Position numbers and translations under genes: made by a program | Part shown: piece after piece, positions 8,718 through 17,706 of the stretch | How the letters are laid out: every line of letters begins with the position of its first letter | How positions within the stretch are numbered: position 1 is the first letter of the stretch | DNA from: Shouchella xiaoxiensis | GTDB lineage: Bacteria > Bacillota > Bacilli > Bacillales > Bacillaceae_D | DNA: 64,000 nt | Assembly: GCF_016907895.1 (NCBI RefSeq) | Contig: NZ_JAFBCV010000001.1 | Span: forward strand, 595,871-659,870 | Reading direction: 5' to 3' | Notes under the pieces: model-generated | Told to the model about the DNA's origin: nothing | Databases searched by the model: none | Seen by the model: the letters and a program-made list of their open reading frames with translations, nothing else

Positions 8718-10595
8718 GTGTCTTTATTAAAAGTTTTAAAAGAACCGTTCCACTATAAGAAAATTGATTGGAGAAACTATCGCTCAACTTCTGTGAAAAG
8801 CGATAATAAACCGGTACATCCCCATGCAGCAAGGGCAGGAAAAGCGCAGAAAGCAAGAGATTGGAAAGAGGCGACCCGTCGTATTTTGGCTTATTTAGGT
8901 AGACGGAAACCAGTACTTGCATTTGTTATGGTACTGGTTGTCGCAAGCTCACTGTTAACATTGGTTGGTCCGTTTTTAATTGGCTATAGCATTGATAATT
9001 ATTTACTCACCATGCAATTTGATGGGCTAGGAAGCGTCTTGCTCTTGTTGCTAGCCTCCTATATTGCGCTCTCACTCGCTACTTTTTTTCAGAACTTTAT
9101 TATGGTTCGAGTAGCACAAGCGACCGTTTTTGAGATTCGAAGTGATTTATTTTCGCAAATTCAGCGGTTGCCGATTGGTTTTTTCGATAAACGTCAGCAC
9201 GGAGATATTATGAGTCGAGTCACCAATGATATTGAGAATATCTCTGCTACATTAAACTCCTCTATCGTTCAAATTCTATCTAGCTTAGTGACGTTTGTTG
9301 GCATTCTAGCGGTGATGCTCTACCTTTCACCTGTTTTGACAGGGATAACGATGCTTGTTATTCCACTTATGTTTTACGGGCTAAGATGGATTACCCGTCG
9401 AACGCAGGTGTTTTTTAAAGAGCAGCAGCGCACGTTGGGACGGTTAAACGGCTATTCTGAGGAAACGATAGCTGGTCAGCAGATGGTAAAGACGTTTTCA
9501 CGAGAGGAACCGGTCATTGAAGGGTTTAATGAGAGAAATGAAGCACTCCGGGAAGCGGGCTTTTGGGCGCAAACCTACTCAGGTTTTATTCCGAAAGTGA
9601 TGAACGTTTTAAATAACTTAAGTTTTGCTGTCATTGCCTTTGTTGGGGGAGTATTCGCGATTAATCAAACGGCAGGGATTACGGTTGGGATGATTGTCAT
9701 CTTCGTTGAATACTCAAGACAGTTTACGCGTCCGCTTAATGATTTAGCCAATCAATTTAATACGCTATTATCGGCGTTGGCTGGCGCAGAGCGTGTATTT
9801 GACATTATGGATGAACATCCAGAGGAAGATGGGGTTAACGCGCTCCCAGTTAAAAGCTTAGAAGGCCATGTTGCATTTAAGCGTGTTGGATTTTCTTACG
9901 GAGAAACACCTACGTTACAGAACGTTTCGTTTGAGGCAAAACCAGGGGAGACGGTTGCGTTTGTAGGACCTACTGGAGCAGGGAAAACAACAATTATTAA
10001 TTTGTTGACAGGGTTTTACCCACTGAATAGCGGTGTTATTGAAGTAGATGGATACGATATCACGATTTTAAAGAAAGAAGAGTTGCGCCAACAGCTCGGA
10101 GTTGTTTTGCAAGATTCTTTTCTTTTTCAAGGAACGATTATGGAAAATATTCGCTATGGGCGGTTAAATGCGACAAATGATGAAGTGATTGAAGCGGCAA
10201 AGTTGGCAAATGCGCATGGTTTTATTTCCTATTTGCCTAAAGGTTATAAAACAAGCTTAACGCAAGACGGAGGAGGCATTAGCCAAGGGCAGAAACAGTT
10301 AATCTCCATCGCGAGAGCAATCCTGGCGGATCCTGCAATTTTAATTCTTGATGAAGCAACTTCAAGTATTGATACGGTTACAGAAATGAAAATTCAAGAG
10401 GCGTTAAAACGCTTGATGGCAGGGCGCACCAGCTTTGTTATTGCACACCGCCTTAACACCATTGAAGCGGCAGATAAAATCATTGTTTTACAAGAAGGAA
10501 CGATTACAGAAAAAGGATCACATGAAGAGTTGATGAATGAACGGGGATTCTATTACGAATTACAAACTTCGAAGAATATGGATACAATTTTATAA
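8718..10595 (+). CDS. ABC exporter half-transporter with catalytic ATP site (YfiC-like)
   Basis: Partner of the preceding half-transporter, 625 residues. A polar N-terminal extension of about 65 residues precedes the six-helix membrane domain, then the ATPase: Walker A GPTGAGKTT near residue 416, Walker B LILDEATSSID with catalytic Glu, and an intact switch His (FVIAHRLNT). Its signature is ISQGQ rather than LSGGQ, which is the expected degenerate signature that completes the partner's weak site. The pair therefore forms one consensus and one degenerate ATP site, as known for heterodimeric exporters. GTG start with GGGAGG upstream; two bases separate it from the previous stop, so co-translation is likely. 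Confidence 0.9.
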   Translation: MSLLKVLKEPFHYKKIDWRNYRSTSVKSDNKPVHPHAARAGKAQKARDWKEATRRILAYLGRRKPVLAFVMVLVVASSLLTLVGPFLIGYSIDNYLLTMQFDGLGSVLLLLLASYIALSLATFFQNFIMVRVAQATVFEIRSDLFSQIQRLPIGFFDKRQHGDIMSRVTNDIENISATLNSSIVQILSSLVTFVGILAVMLYLSPVLTGITMLVIPLMFYGLRWITRRTQVFFKEQQRTLGRLNGYSEETIAGQQMVKTFSREEPVIEGFNERNEALREAGFWAQTYSGFIPKVMNVLNNLSFAVIAFVGGVFAINQTAGITVGMIVIFVEYSRQFTRPLNDLANQFNTLLSALAGAERVFDIMDEHPEEDGVNALPVKSLEGHVAFKRVGFSYGETPTLQNVSFEAKPGETVAFVGPTGAGKTTIINLLTGFYPLNSGVIEVDGYDITILKKEELRQQLGVVLQDSFLFQGTIMENIRYGRLNATNDEVIEAAKLANAHGFISYLPKGYKTSLTQDGGGISQGQKQLISIARAILADPAILILDEATSSIDTVTEMKIQEALKRLMAGRTSFVIAHRLNTIEAADKIIVLQEGTITEKGSHEELMNERGFYYELQTSKNMDTIL

Positions 10596-10657
10596 GTGTG
10601 AATAGAGGATTGTTGCAAATAATGTCGAAGTGATATGCAAATCAAGCGAGGGGGGAT

Positions 10658-11905
10658 ATGATTTGCATGGTTATTGAACGGCTAATTATTAATGTATTTG
10701 TCATTTTAATCCCTGTGCTTATTTACAGTCTAAAGGCAGAAGGTAGTTGGAAGATTCAGCGCTCGCTCACAATGTTTTTTTTCATGAGCGGCGCTGTTGT
10801 TCTCTGCATGATTTTTTCTGTTGAGATTGAGAGTGTTCAATGGGATTTACGCTATGTGCCGATTTTACTTGCCTTTCTTTATGGAGGGAAACGAGCAGGT
10901 TGGGGTGTAGTTGGATTTGCTGTATTAATGAGAGTGATGCTAGGTGGCGATCTATTCATTACGGGAATTCTTCTCATTGTCGTGACGGCTATCCTGTTTC
11001 ACTTTGTCTCACATCGGTTTTCGTCAATGCCACCTAAATGGCCGCGCGTATGGTTTGTTATGGTTGTTGCTCTTATTCCTTCATTAATTCAAACAGTTGT
11101 TACCGTTTTTCTTTTACAATCCGGCGTAACAGCTGGTGAAGAGCCTCTTTGGTCAACAGGCTTGGAGTATGTGCTTTTCTTATCAGGGGCATCGTTTTTA
11201 ATCACTCATTTATTTGAGACATTATTAGAGAGAGAACGTATAATTGCTGAACTGGTGGCAGCTGAAAAAGACCATACGATGGGAGAACTTGCCGCATCGA
11301 TTGCCCATGAAGTGCGTAATCCACTAACTGTTGTTAAAGGATTTATTCAATTACTTGCAGAAGACAAATCGCAAGCAGAATATCATAAACTCATATTAAG
11401 TGAGCTTGACCGTGCGGAATCAATTATTTATGAATATCTAAATGCATCCAAGCCTCAGGAGAATTCGGTAATTTCTTTGGACAATTGTGTAGAACAAGTT
11501 GTTTCCTTGCTTGCACCATATGCTGAGAAAAACGGGGTTTTGCTTGATTCATCAATTAAGCCTTCGATTCAAATTAATAGCAATGAAAACAAGCTGAAGC
11601 AAGCTTTAATTAATTTCGTAAAGAATGCAATTGAGGCTACACCTGATCAAGGGTCCGTTACTGTTCTTTTAAAAGCGACAAAAGACAAAACGATTATAGA
11701 AATTAAAGATACTGGTTCTGGTATGACAAAAGAACAGTTGAAGCAACTGGGAACTGCTTATTTTACTACAAAAGAATCTGGAACAGGAATTGGAACAATG
11801 GTTTCGATTCGAATGATTGAAATGATGGATGGAACGGTAACGTACAAAAGTGCAATAACAAAAGGAACAAAAGTTGAAGTTGTCTTACCAAGAGTCAAAT
11901 CATAA
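10658..11905 (+). CDS. KinB-like membrane sensor histidine kinase
   Basis: Sensor kinase, 415 residues, with a multi-span N-terminal membrane domain (residues 1-190, resembling the 5TM-LytS/KinB type) and no large extracellular or PAS domain. The H-box is SIAHEVRNPLTVVKGF with phospho-acceptor His217, then N-box NFVKNAIEATPDQG, G1 DTGSGM and G2 GTGIGTMVS. The H-box and short architecture resemble the Bacillus sporulation kinases KinB/KinD that feed the Spo0F-Spo0A phosphorelay. No response regulator is adjacent, which fits a phosphorelay kinase. The start could also be the ATG at 10667, since GAGGGGGG is very close to 10658. The sporulation role is inferred. Confidence 0.85.
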   Translation: MICMVIERLIINVFVILIPVLIYSLKAEGSWKIQRSLTMFFFMSGAVVLCMIFSVEIESVQWDLRYVPILLAFLYGGKRAGWGVVGFAVLMRVMLGGDLFITGILLIVVTAILFHFVSHRFSSMPPKWPRVWFVMVVALIPSLIQTVVTVFLLQSGVTAGEEPLWSTGLEYVLFLSGASFLITHLFETLLERERIIAELVAAEKDHTMGELAASIAHEVRNPLTVVKGFIQLLAEDKSQAEYHKLILSELDRAESIIYEYLNASKPQENSVISLDNCVEQVVSLLAPYAEKNGVLLDSSIKPSIQINSNENKLKQALINFVKNAIEATPDQGSVTVLLKATKDKTIIEIKDTGSGMTKEQLKQLGTAYFTTKESGTGIGTMVSIRMIEMMDGTVTYKSAITKGTKVEVVLPRVKS

Positions 11906-11971
11906 AGAGAGTATGGTAGATTGGAGAATGAAAATAGAGAGTCATCGTGTTTAAAAAGGAGAGAAACCATC

Positions 11972-12852
11972 TTGACAGCAAGTGCCACTCTTTCAATTGA
12001 TCAAGGAACAACAAGTACGCGGTACATTATATTTAATCAAAAAGGAGAATGGAGATACACTGAAATTAGAAAAAAATTCCCTGAACTTGATGAATAGTAA
12101 GTGGCATACAAAATTAGTTTATGTATCTGGGGTGTTTATAGAAATAGATAGTAGTCTAAAAGCATGTGGAATGACAAATCACCTGTAAACAACGGTTATC
12201 TGGGAGGAAGAAACCGGGAAGCCGATTAATAAAGGGCTAGTTTGGCAATCAAGGCAATCGCAATATAGTTTGTAGTGCATGAAAACAGAGAGTTATGAAG
12301 AAATGGTTCGCTTAAAATCTATCCTTATTTTGTGAGAACAACATGTAAAGGTGTATGAAAGTAGAGCCGGGAGAACGGTTCTTTGTACCAATTGATTTAT
12401 AGTTAATCTGAATATAAAGTGGCTACAACATGGATGTAACTGATTATTTCACTGCTAAACGAACGCTCCTCTTTAATATACATACACTTGAGTGGGAGAA
12501 TGAACTACTCAATCTCTTAGGTGTGTCAAAATCGATGATGTTAGGTCGTCGTCTGAAGAGGATGCACAGACGGTGGGTTATCATGTCATTGGTGAAAACA
12601 AATCAATTACAGAAATTGTGGGAGATCAAATCGCAGTCTTTTTTGGACAAGCATGTTTTGATCAAGGAATGAGTAAAAACACATGTGGTACCGGTTGGCA
12701 GGGCAGGAAGCCATCGCTGCTTATTTAACGGGATTAGCAGTTGGTGTATACGAGCGTAAAGCAGAAATTGCTGAGAATTAAAAAGTGGAGACGAATTCGT
12801 TGAGATGAGAAGCGCTTTACAACGGGTGCAAAAAGTAGTGCAGGCAACGTGA
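11972..12852 (+). pseudogene. glpK: Decayed glycerol kinase glpK remnant
   Basis: Collinear GlpK fragments survive in several frames. From a TTG at 11972: LSIDQGTTSTRYIIFNQKGE (N-terminal phosphate-binding motif). At 12189-12275: TTVIWEEETGKP then GLVWQSRQS. At 12430-12540: [19 protein letters not shown] and [13 protein letters not shown]. After a frameshift at 12541-12700: [27 protein letters not shown]. At 12704-12780: AAYLTGLAVGVYE, and a C-terminus ending VQKVVQAT. About 880 bases remain of a normal length near 1500, with stops, frameshifts and internal deletions, so no active kinase can be made. The old ribosome binding site (AAGGAG) and terminator are still present. It lies 1 kb upstream of intact glpD. 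Confidence 0.9.
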
Positions 12853-12854
12853 TA

Positions 12855-12886
12855 GAGACAGAGATGGCTGGCCATCTCTGTCTCTT
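12855..12886 (+). terminator. Former glpK terminator
   Basis: GAGACAGAGATGG and CCATCTCTGTCTC form a perfect 13-bp stem with loop CTGG, then a T-rich run. It sits just after the decayed glpK end and also lies 3' of the convergent short-chain dehydrogenase. Confidence 0.75.
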
Positions 12887-12887
12887 G

Positions 12888-13637
12888 TTAGTTTGTAAAA
12901 TCGTTTACGGAAACAATTTGTCCGTCTGGAAAATTAGAGGTTGTTAAACAGTTCATTAAAGCTGTTGCAACGGCTTTTGTAGTTTGTAGCTGACCTTCGC
13001 GGTGAAAGGCTTGGAAACGTTCGACTTCAGGAAAAGCAAGCTTATCAAGTTGACGGATGCTCTCTTGCATAGCTGTGTCCATAATACCTGGGTTAAAGCC
13101 ACAAACTTGGAAGGGGAATTCTTGCTGCTTTTGTTCTTTTGCTAATGCTTGAACAAGCCGGTTCAAACCGGCCTTTGTGCTTGAATAACAAGCCCAGCCT
13201 GGTAGTGCGTTTGTCGCCGCACCTGATGTAACAAACGTCATTTTCTTATTATTGATTGCAAGAGACTGTGTGACGTTTAGGAATGCATTTGCGAGCAAGA
13301 GTGGGGCTGTAAGATTGACTTGAATATGTGCTGCAATTGCTTCTTCAACAAGCGTACCGATTGCTCCGACAGGATCTAAAATTGCCGCGTTATAGACAAA
13401 ATGAATTTCTGATGTTTTTTCAAAAGATAAATTTTTTAATGCGTTTCTAAAAGAGGAAGCAGCTGAAAGAGAATTGCTCGCGTCAAATTCTACATAAGTA
13501 AAGGTAGGTTGTGAAAGAATCGCTTCCTCTGGCTTTGTGCGTGAGAAACCAGTAACCGTATAGTTTTGCTCTAGTAACTGGCTTGTTAAAGTAGCCCCAA
13601 GTCCTTTAGAAGCTCCAATGATAATGGCAATTTTCAT
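12888..13637 (-). CDS. yueD: Short-chain dehydrogenase, YueD (benzil reductase)-like
   Basis: NADPH-dependent short-chain dehydrogenase/reductase of about 249 residues. Visible: GASKGLGATL (TGxxxGxG cofactor loop), FSRTKPEE (basic residue favouring NADP), NAAI (NNAG equivalent), catalytic Ser in VTSGAA, and YSSTK for Tyr and Lys. GFNPGIMDTAMQ matches the YueD/sepiapterin-reductase-like group, whose Bacillus members reduce benzil to S-benzoin in vitro; the physiological substrate is unknown. The start at 13637 has AAGGAG upstream; the longer frame to 13688 lacks it. An 11-bp inverted repeat GTGTACTACAC lies 25 bases upstream. The gene interrupts the glpK-glpD neighbourhood on the opposite strand. 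Confidence 0.82.
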   Translation of the reverse strand: MKIAIIIGASKGLGATLTSQLLEQNYTVTGFSRTKPEEAILSQPTFTYVEFDASNSLSAASSFRNALKNLSFEKTSEIHFVYNAAILDPVGAIGTLVEEAIAAHIQVNLTAPLLLANAFLNVTQSLAINNKKMTFVTSGAATNALPGWACYSSTKAGLNRLVQALAKEQKQQEFPFQVCGFNPGIMDTAMQESIRQLDKLAFPEVERFQAFHREGQLQTTKAVATALMNCLTTSNFPDGQIVSVNDFTN

Positions 13638-13740
13638 ACGAACCAAACTCCTTTTTCTATAGTGTACTACACGATTCAATTGAAGCAAGGACCTTGTTTT
13701 GAAATTAGACTCATGTGGAATAGTAGTAAAGACAAAAAGG

Positions 13741-13769
13741 TTTACGAAACGAAAAAACCGCGCTATACT
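13741..13769 (+). promoter_or_regulatory. glpD promoter
   Basis: TTTACG and TATACT with a 17-base spacer, about 35 bases before the leader terminator of glpD. Confidence 0.75.
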
Positions 13770-13805
13770 TGAACTAAGTTAATGGAACGACCTGAGATTA
13801 TGAGA

Positions 13806-13860
13806 GGTCACAGCTTTCACAAGGCGCTTTTTGTCTAGCCTGTTTAGCTGTGGCCTTTTT
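13806..13860 (+). terminator. glpD leader terminator (GlpP antitermination target)
   Basis: GGTCACAGCT and AGCTGTGGCC form a 10-bp stem (one T-G pair) around a 30-base loop, followed by TTTTT, between the promoter and the glpD ribosome binding site. In B. subtilis the glpD leader carries such a terminator, and GlpP with glycerol-3-phosphate allows read-through. The glpP gene is two cistrons downstream, so the same control is inferred. Confidence 0.8.
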
Positions 13861-13892
13861 GTGTTCATTTATAAAAAATTGGAGGAATTAGG

Positions 13893-15551
13893 ATGACTTT
13901 TTCAGCGAAATCTAGAATGAAATCATTAGAGCAAATGAAAAACGAAGAACTGGATTTGCTTATTATTGGTGGCGGCATAACTGGAGTCGGTACAGCGTTA
14001 GATGCGGCGACAAGAGGAATGAAGGTCGGCTTAATTGACATGCAGGACTTTGCAGCAGGTACATCAAGCCGCTCAACAAAACTTATTCACGGCGGTCTGC
14101 GTTATTTAAAACAATTTGAAATAAAACTTGTTGCTGAAGTAGGAACAGAGCGTGCCATTGTCTATGAGAATGCACCACATGTAACAACGCCGCTACGGAT
14201 GATGTTGCCTTTTTATAAAGGCGGTACGTTTAATTCACTGACAACTTCAATTGGACTGAGTGTTTATGACAGACTGGCCGGAGTCAAAAAAGCAGAGCGA
14301 CGTACGATGATGAAGGCTAGCAAAGCGATCGAACAGGAACCGATTCTTGCGAAAGAGGGGCTTAAAGGAGCCGGTATGTATGTAGAATATCGAACGGACG
14401 ACGCGCGGTTAACGATTGAGGTTGCTAAAACGGCGGCAGAAAAAGGCGCGCATTTGGCTAACTACGTGAAAGCAGAGTCTTTCGTTTACGATGATAAAAA
14501 AGTAAAAGGTGTCGTTGCACGTGACTTAAGAACGGGCGAAGGTTTAGTCATACACGCTAAAAAGATCGTGAATGCAACAGGTCCTTGGGTTGATACATTA
14601 CGCGAACAAGATCGTTCCCGTGAAGGAAAGACCATCCATTTAACAAAGGGTGTTCACGTTGTACTCTCGAAAAAAAGGCTACCACTTAATCAAGCGCTAT
14701 ACTTTGATACCCCTTTTCAAGATGGACGGATGATGTTTGCGATTCCTCGAGACGAAAAAGTCTATATCGGGACAACGGATACTAATTACAAAGGGGATAT
14801 GAAGGAACCTGGCGTTACGAAAGAAGATGTTACCTATATTCTTGATGCCACAAATGGCTTGTTCCCTGGTTATGAATTAACAGAAGCTGACGTTGAATCG
14901 AGCTGGTCGGGTTTGCGTCCACTGATTCATGAAGAGGGGAAAGATCCATCTGATATATCAAGAAAGGATGAGATCTTTGTGTCGGAAAGTGGGCTAATGA
15001 CGATTGCTGGAGGGAAGTTAACGGGTTATCGTAAAATGGCCGATAGCATCGTCACGCAAGTAGCTAAGTTTTTAGAAGAAAATGGTGGCCGTGCCTACGG
15101 ACCTTGCCAAACAAAACACCTCGTTTTATCCGGCGGTGATATCGGTGGATCTGATCAATTTGATTTATTTCAAGCATCTCATATTGAAGCGGGTAAGCAG
15201 TTAGGCTTAGATGAAACGACAGCAACGGCGTTGGTTAATCGCTATGGGTCTAACGTGACGCAAGTGTATGCTTATCTAGAAGATGAGCGAGCAGAGGAAT
15301 TCGGGTTACCTAAAGCCTTGTGGGCATCGTTGCGATATGCGATGACGTACGAGATGGCACTGACTCCTGTTGATTTTCTGATGCGTAGATCTTCGGCGCT
15401 GTTATTTGATATTGAGACGGCAACAACGTATAAAGAAAAGATTACGGAAGCAATGGCAACAGTATTAAACTGGTCCGATCAAGAAAAACACAATCACCTG
15501 GTTGAACTAGAAGCACAGTGGCGCCTCGTAACGCTGGCAGATGTTCTGTAA
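13893..15551 (+). CDS. glpD: Aerobic glycerol-3-phosphate dehydrogenase GlpD
   Basis: FAD-dependent enzyme that oxidises glycerol-3-phosphate to dihydroxyacetone phosphate and passes electrons to menaquinone at the membrane face. 552 residues, normal length. The FAD dinucleotide motif is LLIIGGGITGVG near residue 25, followed by GTSSRSTKLIHGGLRYL, typical of GlpD; later IYIGTTDTNY-like and SWSGLRPLI motifs and the C-terminal helical domain are present. TTGGAGGAA precedes the ATG. Expression is probably controlled by antitermination at the leader hairpin. Its stop overlaps the glpP start (TAATG). With glpK decayed, its substrate must come from lipid turnover, imported glycerol-3-phosphate or a kinase encoded elsewhere. 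Confidence 0.96.
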   Translation: MTFSAKSRMKSLEQMKNEELDLLIIGGGITGVGTALDAATRGMKVGLIDMQDFAAGTSSRSTKLIHGGLRYLKQFEIKLVAEVGTERAIVYENAPHVTTPLRMMLPFYKGGTFNSLTTSIGLSVYDRLAGVKKAERRTMMKASKAIEQEPILAKEGLKGAGMYVEYRTDDARLTIEVAKTAAEKGAHLANYVKAESFVYDDKKVKGVVARDLRTGEGLVIHAKKIVNATGPWVDTLREQDRSREGKTIHLTKGVHVVLSKKRLPLNQALYFDTPFQDGRMMFAIPRDEKVYIGTTDTNYKGDMKEPGVTKEDVTYILDATNGLFPGYELTEADVESSWSGLRPLIHEEGKDPSDISRKDEIFVSESGLMTIAGGKLTGYRKMADSIVTQVAKFLEENGGRAYGPCQTKHLVLSGGDIGGSDQFDLFQASHIEAGKQLGLDETTATALVNRYGSNVTQVYAYLEDERAEEFGLPKALWASLRYAMTYEMALTPVDFLMRRSSALLFDIETATTYKEKITEAMATVLNWSDQEKHNHLVELEAQWRLVTLADVL

Positions 15552-16096
15552 TGGCATTTAATGGTCAAAAAATCTTACCTGCAATAAAATCAATGAAGGA
15601 TTTTGAAAAGATTGTTGAGGGTGAGCATACCTTTATTGTCATTCTTGACATGCATCTTTCTAAGTTGGCATCACTAAAAAAACTTGCTCGTGAAGCAGGC
15701 AAGAAATTAATTATCCATGCTGATTTGATTCAAGGATTAAAAAGTGACCGCGCAGCTGCTGAGTTTTTATGCCAAGTGATTAAACCAGCTGGACTAATTT
15801 CAACAAGAGCAGAAGTGTTGCGTGTGGCAAAGAAAAATAATGTTTTAGCGATTCAACGAGTGTTTTTACTTGATACGCTGGCTATTGAAACGAGCTTTCA
15901 ACAAGCAAAAACCATTAAGCCTGATATTATTGAGATGCTTCCTGGAATATTGCCGCAGTGGATTGAACGAGTTCAAAAAGAAACAGGAATTGATGTAGTA
16001 GCTGGTGGATTAATTGAATCTGAAGAAGATGTTCAGCGAGCCATTCAGGCCGGAGCGAGTGCTGTGACGTCCTCGAATCAACATTTATGGCAATAG
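15551..16096 (+). CDS. glpP: Glycerol operon antiterminator GlpP
   Basis: RNA-binding antiterminator of 181 residues that, with glycerol-3-phosphate, prevents termination in glp leaders. Family features: ILPAIKSMKDFEKIV at the start, VILDMHLSKL, IIHADLIQGLKSD, IISTRAEVL-like GLISTRAEVL, QRVFLLDT, IEMLPGILP, VVAGGLIESEEDV and the C-terminal AGASAVTSS. These form the TIM-barrel-like GlpP fold. The ATG overlaps the glpD stop by one base, so the two are translationally coupled. In B. subtilis glpP lies upstream of glpFK; here it is downstream of glpD and is co-transcribed with its own target, which would give positive autoregulation. Confidence 0.93.
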   Translation: MAFNGQKILPAIKSMKDFEKIVEGEHTFIVILDMHLSKLASLKKLAREAGKKLIIHADLIQGLKSDRAAAEFLCQVIKPAGLISTRAEVLRVAKKNNVLAIQRVFLLDTLAIETSFQQAKTIKPDIIEMLPGILPQWIERVQKETGIDVVAGGLIESEEDVQRAIQAGASAVTSSNQHLWQ

Positions 16097-16172
16097 AACA
16101 AGCGTCTTTTTACGGTTATGGGACACACTACTGTGAAAAGGCGTTTTTCTTTTATGAAAAAAAGGTATAGTC

Positions 16173-16181
16173 TGCTATACT
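16173..16181 (+). promoter_or_regulatory. Extended -10 promoter of the AGCS symporter
   Basis: TGCTATACT is an extended -10 element about 40 bases before the gene start; the -35 (TTTATG, 19 bases upstream) is weak. Confidence 0.55.
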
Positions 16182-16219
16182 ATACGTTTGGTGAAAACGA
16201 GAAAAATTGGAGGAATTGT

Positions 16220-17608
16220 ATGGAAGTTTTTCATGGAATGATTAATAGCATTAATAACGTCACGTCTTACATACTTGTAGCGCTTTTAATTGGTATAGGT
16301 TTGTACTTAACGTTTCGCTCTAGGTTTGTCCAAGTAAGAATGTTTCCTGAAATGTTTAAAGCAATTACGGAAAAGAAAACCAAAAAAGGAGAAGTATCTG
16401 CCTTTCAAGCGTTTTCGATTAGCGCAGCGTCCCGTGTTGGGGCAGCTAATATTTCGGGAGTAGCAATTGCCATTACCACAGGTGGCCCAGGCGCAATTTT
16501 TTGGATGTGGGTCATCGCCGCAATTGGTATGGCGACTGGTTTTATTGAAAGCATGCTAGCTCAGGTTTATAAAGTGCGAAAGAATGGACAGTTTCGTGGC
16601 GGTCCTGCTTATTACATAGAGCAAGCGCTTGGACAGCGGTGGCTTGGAATCGTGTTTGCGGTTTTAATTGCCATTACGTTCGGTCTTGTTTTTAACTCAC
16701 TTCAGGCAAATACAATTGCAGGAGCTATGGAAAATGCATTTGAGTTCAATCCATTAATAGTCGGAATTGTTATTGCGCTTGCTTCAGGCATTGTAATCTT
16801 CGGAGGAATTCGCTCAATATCTTTGTTCTCTGGAATTGTCGTACCGGTTATGGCTGTCTTGTATTTAGCTGTAGTTGGTTACGTTGTTGTAGTCAATATT
16901 GAGGCGGTTCCAGCAGTGTTTTCACTTATTGTTGGGAATGCATTTGGCTTTCAGGAAGCAACTGTAGGAATTTTTGTTGGTCTATTAATTGGTGCCCAGC
17001 GCGGATTGTTTTCAAATGAAGCTGGGATGGGTAGCGTACCAAACGCTGCAGCTACAGCAGATGTGTCACACCCTGTAAAGCAGGGGCTTGTCCAATCACT
17101 TGGTGTCTTTTTTGATACGATGATTATTTGTTCAGCAACAGCTTTTGTTATTTTATTAACGGATGTTTATACAACATTTGATGAAGATTTAGGTGGCGTA
17201 CAGCTAACGCAAGACTCACTAAGCATCTTAGTTGGGGATTGGGCTGTGCCGTTTATTGCAATTGCCATTTTCTTCTTCGCTTTCAGTTCAATCATAGGAA
17301 ATTACTATTATGGTGAAACAAACTTTGCTTTTATTAAAGAAGGAACGATCTGGTTACAGTTCTATCGTTTTGCGGTAATGGCGATGGTTGTGTTTGGTTC
17401 AATGGCTGCAATTGAACTAGTTTGGGATATGGCTGATGTGTTTATGGCGTTCACGGCGATCATTAACTTAATAGTTATCCTATTAATTGGAAAAATTTCT
17501 TTTGCAGTGATTAACGATTATACTACGCAACGAAAGCAAGGAAAGGATCCTGTCTTTAAAAGTAAAAACATACCGGGTTTGAAAAAAACGGACACATGGG
17601 ATGATTAA
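16220..17608 (+). CDS. Sodium:alanine/glycine (AGCS) symporter, AlsT/GlnT-like
   Basis: Membrane transporter of the AGCS family that takes up small neutral amino acids (alanine, glycine or glutamine) with sodium. About 462 residues. Family motifs: FQAFSISAASRVGAANISGVA early in the chain, TGGPGAIFWMWV, FRGGPAYYIEQ, and AQRGLFSNEAGMGSVPNAAA in the second half, which lines the substrate/sodium path. GGAGGAATTGT precedes the ATG at 16220; the longer frame to 16118 has no binding site. Multiple hydrophobic segments span nearly the whole length. It ends in a strong terminator. Which amino acid is carried cannot be told by eye. Confidence 0.92.
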   Translation: MEVFHGMINSINNVTSYILVALLIGIGLYLTFRSRFVQVRMFPEMFKAITEKKTKKGEVSAFQAFSISAASRVGAANISGVAIAITTGGPGAIFWMWVIAAIGMATGFIESMLAQVYKVRKNGQFRGGPAYYIEQALGQRWLGIVFAVLIAITFGLVFNSLQANTIAGAMENAFEFNPLIVGIVIALASGIVIFGGIRSISLFSGIVVPVMAVLYLAVVGYVVVVNIEAVPAVFSLIVGNAFGFQEATVGIFVGLLIGAQRGLFSNEAGMGSVPNAAATADVSHPVKQGLVQSLGVFFDTMIICSATAFVILLTDVYTTFDEDLGGVQLTQDSLSILVGDWAVPFIAIAIFFFAFSSIIGNYYYGETNFAFIKEGTIWLQFYRFAVMAMVVFGSMAAIELVWDMADVFMAFTAIINLIVILLIGKISFAVINDYTTQRKQGKDPVFKSKNIPGLKKTDTWDD

Positions 17609-17613
17609 GACAG

Positions 17614-17648
17614 AACAAGCTCTTCATTATGAGGGGCTTGTTTTTTTT
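17614..17648 (+). terminator. Terminator after the AGCS symporter
   Basis: AACAAGCTCTTC pairs with GAGGGGCTTGTT (two G-T pairs) around loop ATTAT, followed by a run of T residues. Confidence 0.85.
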
Positions 17649-17706
17649 GGTTTATTTTCACGACTTGTCTCATACCTTTAAAGAGAGAGAAAAGGAGAGA
17701 TGAGCA

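Noticed and set aside
12430..12672. An 80-codon plus-strand frame that could be listed as a hypothetical gene
   Set aside because: Its first half is a GlpK fragment (FNIHTLEW) and its second half is GlpK read out of frame; it is part of the glpK remnant, not a gene.
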